From positions 16,434,840-16,498,839 of the forward strand of contig NC_135183.1 of the NCBI RefSeq assembly GCF_041146795.1: a stretch of 64,000 bases of DNA. Reading direction: 5' to 3'. The position numbers and the translations under genes were made by a program. The notes under the pieces were generated by a model, which did no database searches, had not been told where the DNA came from, and saw only the letters and a list, made by a program, of their open reading frames with translations. Positions 57,600-64,000 of this stretch are shown here, in pieces (the first letter of the stretch is position 1; each line of letters opens with the position of its first letter). Source of the stretch: Maylandia zebra. Taxonomy: Eukaryota; Chordata; Actinopteri; Cichliformes; Cichlidae.

Positions 57600-58687
57600 T
57601 GAACATGAAACTTTTGGTCTGATCGAGTGGAACTGTAAAGGTGGTAATGCTGAGCATCCTACCTGTAGGATGGCTGGGTGTCGGGTGGTCCTGGGTGCCT
57701 GGGGCCATGCTCTCAACTCTTACCAGGGTGGTTGGCCTCTAGCAGGATCGACTGTCCACTGCCTCTGGTCCTCTGTGGCTGTCACCTCATGTGGGGCCTC
57801 CCTCCCTTCTGCTGGGATGGGTGTGCAGAAGTCACCGGGATGTGTGGTCTCAGGTCATTGGTACATTTGGGGGCTGCAGCTGGTGCGGTTGTCCTGGTTC
57901 CATCTGTCTGCCTCGGGGCATTGCTGCAGTTTCTCACCCTCATTATACATTTGTGACAAAGACACAGGCATTCTCACACTCATCTACTTGTATATACTCA
58001 CTCATATATAATACCTGAAATAACACAAACACAAATGGATAAATAAAAAAAACATTCACATGAAGGAGGAGCCTATTAGATTCTATCGAGTTATTTTTGA
58101 AAAAGCAAAATGTGTTGGGCACCAGCGAGCCATCACATAATTCTGATTGCAAAAGCATGACATTCTTGCATTTTTGCCAGTTATGACATGAAGCCATGTG
58201 ACCACCAGGGGGCCCCAAGAGTAATTTATATGGAAATCAACATCTGATTCATCGATGGAAACAGAACAGACAGGCTTTGTGTGTGATGGATGCATGTGTG
58301 GGTGAGGATGTGCAGGTCCTGCAGCATGTGACCTGGTGCCCTCTACAAATAGACGGGATCCACTTGCAGGTGGAAGAAGAGCTTCTTTTTAGACCTGTGC
58401 AGAACCAGTACACATCTCTCTTTCTGCTCAAGCTGATGGTAGCAGTGACAGCATCTGTGTTTTCTGTGAGGGCAGGAGCAGAGGTCTGTCACTCTGCCAC
58501 CATTGCTCCAGGTCTTTCTCCTTCTCTCATTACTAATGAAAGGTTTCCTCAGCCAAGCTGCAAGCTTATTGGCTGTGAAAGCAATCAGGTGCATAAACAT
58601 GCTAACAAGAGTTTTTGTTTGAATACAGTAAAAGCAGGAGGCCATATTTATCCTGAAGACCCTCTGCAAAGATACATCTCTACAAGA
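57600..58687. other. Intergenic, probable unclassified repeats
   Basis: The block 57650-57960 is unusually GC-rich with ragged frames ('ggctgtcacctcatgtggggc', 'ggcattgctgcagtttctc') and looks like a dispersed repeat end. 58080-58680 may be another ('gaccaccagggggccccaag'). No family was assigned. Confidence 0.35.
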
Positions 58688-58912
58688 CAGGGGTGGGCAA
58701 CTCCAGGGCTTGAGGGCCGGTGTCCTGCAGGTTTTAGATGTGTCCTTGATCCAACACAGCTGATTCAAATGGCTAAATTACCTGCTCAACATGTCTTGAA
58801 GTTCTACAGAGGCTGGTAATGAAGTAATCATTTGATTCAGGTGTGTTGACCCAGGGTGATGTCTAAAACCTGCAGGACACCGGCCCTCGAGTCCTGGAGT
58901 TGCCCATCCCTG
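58688..58912. mobile_element. Small hAT-type MITE (225 bp)
   Basis: The left end is CAGGGGTGGGCAACTCCAGG and the inverted right end CAGGGATGGGCAACTCCAGG. Inner 'gccggtgtcctgcaggtttt' blocks are inverted copies of each other. It is flanked by CTACAAGA and CTCCAAGA, an 8-bp duplication with one mismatch. Nearly palindromic and non-coding. Confidence 0.85.
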
Positions 58913-60200
58913 CTCCAAGATGACCTTTATTCACCCCCAAATTATTAGTGCATGTTTACAGATTTACACACACTCTCAGATACACGCACACACTACACAA
59001 AAAATACTAATGCAATCAAATTGATTTTGTTGCTGATCTTTAACACGTCCCATCCCCATACTATTTATCATATGGAAAATATTTAGTTTTGTGAGTTTTT
59101 TTCAAAAATATTCAGCTGTTTAAACTGGCATTTAAAGGGTTAAAGTCCTGAAAATAATTTAACATTTGATCATTTTGAAAAAGGCTTATGTTGATTTAGT
59201 GATTTATGAAAAAAAAAAGCAGAAAAATTATTGCTGTATGAGGATTTTATGGCAGATTTTCTCCGTGTACATTTGGACACAAAGATGTCAAAAAGGTTTA
59301 CAATGCATTAAAAGTATGGATGACATGTGAGAGTTAAAAATGCTTGATTATAAAAAAATTTGACCCAACATTTCCTGCAAAAGTTCATGCCACAAGCTAT
59401 AACATAGACACATCGATTGGCAAATCAAAAAAAAAAAGTTGAAATGAATGAAATGCACAAAGATGCCCAAGGAGGGCAGAAGGGTTAAACAAAACTTTTT
59501 GGACTTGACAGTAGAAGTCTGAGCTCCGCCTCCATTTTAATCCAGGTGCTCTTCAGACACCAAGACCAGGGGGGCATTCCAAAGGTTCCTCCTGTCTCCT
59601 ATTCCTGACCCATTTTCCTTCACCTCACTGAGGTGATTAGGACAGCCTAACCTGTGAAGACCGCCTCACAGTCGACTCTACTTAATGACGTGATGCCGGA
59701 TGTCCGATGGACTACAAAACACCTAGCTTACTTTGCTGTGTTCTGTTGTTTTATGGCGGTCACATAAATGACAACAGGCTGTGACAAACGTTCTTCATGA
59801 ACGGTCAGATTGCCTCACGTCTCTAGCAGCACACTTAATGCTAAAGTGCTCACACTGGATTATTTTGGTTTGCAGGCCTGCGGTTCTCCTTCCTCTTGGT
59901 CTTTGAGCCGTCCCACTCGCAGCTGATTTTTGTTTTTTTTTACTTAAGTGAAGCAGCTGCATCTTCATATTTAAATGATAAATAAATATAAACAGAACAT
60001 CCCGGAGATACACAGTCTCAATCATTTTCCGCACTTAGTAAATCAGTCCAGTAGCCCATAAAGTTAAATCCAATATGTGATTGGTGGATCAAAGGTCAGC
60101 AAGAGATCTTCAGGCCTATGTAAACATCTCATCGGGCCGTTAACGCTGAATAAAGTTTCTCAAACAGAAAGCAGAACACACAGGTGAGAAGAAAAAAAAC
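58913..60200. other. Intergenic lamtor4-arf5 stretch, no gene
   Basis: AT-rich sequence with no supported gene. From 59570 ('caggggggcattccaaagg') to about 60060 the text resembles an old DNA-transposon copy, but the second terminus was not found. TTTATT at 60202-60207 (plus) is the likely arf5 poly(A) signal on the minus strand. Confidence 0.4.
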
Positions 60201-60520
60201 CTTTATTGCATCATGGTCTCAGTTTCTCCTTCACTTTGATAAGGAATGACGAGGCTGCCATACTTGGCTCTATGGAATGAGTCTTCACACGACCAGGTGA
60301 CCATCACCTGTCATAATTCCCGCCCCCAATGCCCAGGTGACTGTCACTTGCCGTAAGCCCCGCCCCTCCCCCTGTCACATGAATCTGAGTTAAAACATGC
60401 GGATTAAAAGAAAGAAGATCTAACAAACACCTGAAGAACAGAAGAAGAGGATGATGGGAAATCAAGGTGAGCTCAGAGTCCATGACATCACTTCCTCCTA
60501 CAGACACACAGGTATAATTT

Positions 60521-60565
60521 AAAAAAAAAAAAAAAAAAAAAAAGAAGAAGAAGAAAAAAAAAAAA
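60521..60565. repeat. A-rich homopolymer tract
   Basis: About 45 bases, nearly all A with a few G, in the predicted arf5 3' untranslated region or just beyond it (a U tract on the transcript). Confidence 0.85.
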
Positions 60566-60668
60566 GAAACATGGAGCGATGACACGCTCCTCCTCCTCCT
60601 CTTCCTCATCTGTACACGGTGACATCAGCGGCTGAAATCAGTCTGCTTTCTACTTCCTGTCAGGTGGT

Positions 60669-63797
<3,129 letters not shown>

Positions 63798-64000
63798 GGC
63801 TGCGGAGAGGAGGAGGTGGCAGGTCACACACTGACAGCGGGTAGAGCCGGAGATCCGGGAGCAGCAGCGGAATGGAGCCGAGAAGGCGCGGAGCAGAGCG
63901 AACTGAGGGCGCAGCTCCTCTCGGTGCCACGTCCAGGCCAACGCGGAACAAATGACGTCACTGCTGCGCTTAAAAAAAAACTTTATTAACAGCATAGCAA
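63798..64000 (-). promoter_or_regulatory. arf5: arf5 promoter and 5' untranslated region
   Basis: The sequence upstream of the arf5 start codon is CpG-rich, as is intron 1 (63500-63730). A CRE-like TGACGTCA lies at 63953-63960 ('aaatgacgtcactgc'). No TATA box was recognised. The window ends here, so the full promoter is not in view. Confidence 0.5.

Noticed and set aside
58277-58819. 180-codon plus frame and 141-codon minus frame overlapping at 58.3-58.8 kb
   Set aside because: The frames overlap in antisense, enter the hAT MITE and match no family; probably chance frames in repeats.

Overview
This window is vertebrate nuclear DNA, almost certainly from a ray-finned (teleost) fish and plausibly a cichlid or related perciform. 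The protein-coding genes are split into short exons with GT/AG junctions. They are scattered among long GT microsatellites, nested DNA transposons (hAT, Tc1, piggyBac-like, PIF/Harbinger), several LINE families, Penelope-like fragments and tRNA-derived SINEs with an L2-like tail, as in the AFC SINEs of African cichlids. No bacterial, plasmid or CRISPR feature is present.

Layout. (1) 1-3.5 kb: most of an irf5 gene on the minus strand; its last exon or exons lie beyond the left edge. (2) 3.6-5.2 kb: a PIF/Harbinger transposon with remains of both of its genes. (3) 7.0-15.5 kb: a complete 14-exon cadherin-related gene, best read as cdhr5, on the minus strand; its introns hold a LINE with a nested RTE-type insertion. 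(4) 15.5-23.6 kb: intergenic DNA with simple repeats and one likely LTR-derived fossil. (5) 23.6-31.1 kb: a complete four-coding-exon dopamine D4-type receptor gene, minus strand, with transposons nested inside transposons in its introns. (6) 31-53 kb: gene-poor and repeat-rich. It holds a nested LINE/hAT structure, a SINE, a LINE with a 589-codon reverse transcriptase frame inserted in a CTGT microsatellite, two Penelope-like fragments, and a small GC-rich minus-strand exon that looks like the C-terminus of an adrenomedullin/CGRP-family peptide precursor. (7) 53.8-57.5 kb: atp6v1f (minus) and lamtor4 (plus), head to head with 426 bp between their start codons. (8) 60.7-63.8 kb: a complete six-exon arf5 gene, minus strand, with its CpG-rich promoter at the right edge.

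Gene content. atp6v1f and lamtor4 both act at the lysosome or endosome (V-ATPase and the Ragulator complex that senses through it). arf5 is a Golgi/vesicle GTPase. drd4 is a neuronal Gi-coupled receptor, cdhr5 a brush-border adhesion protein and irf5 an innate-immune transcription factor. They share no pathway as a set. What links them is synteny. In human, irf5, atp6v1f and arf5 lie in 7q32 whereas cdhr5 and drd4 are neighbours in 11p15.5 next to IRF7, so the window joins two blocks that are separate in mammals.

The most interesting items are the candidate amidated peptide exon at 43.6-43.7 kb, the mixed synteny, and four nested transposon insertions that could be dated by clean target-site duplications.
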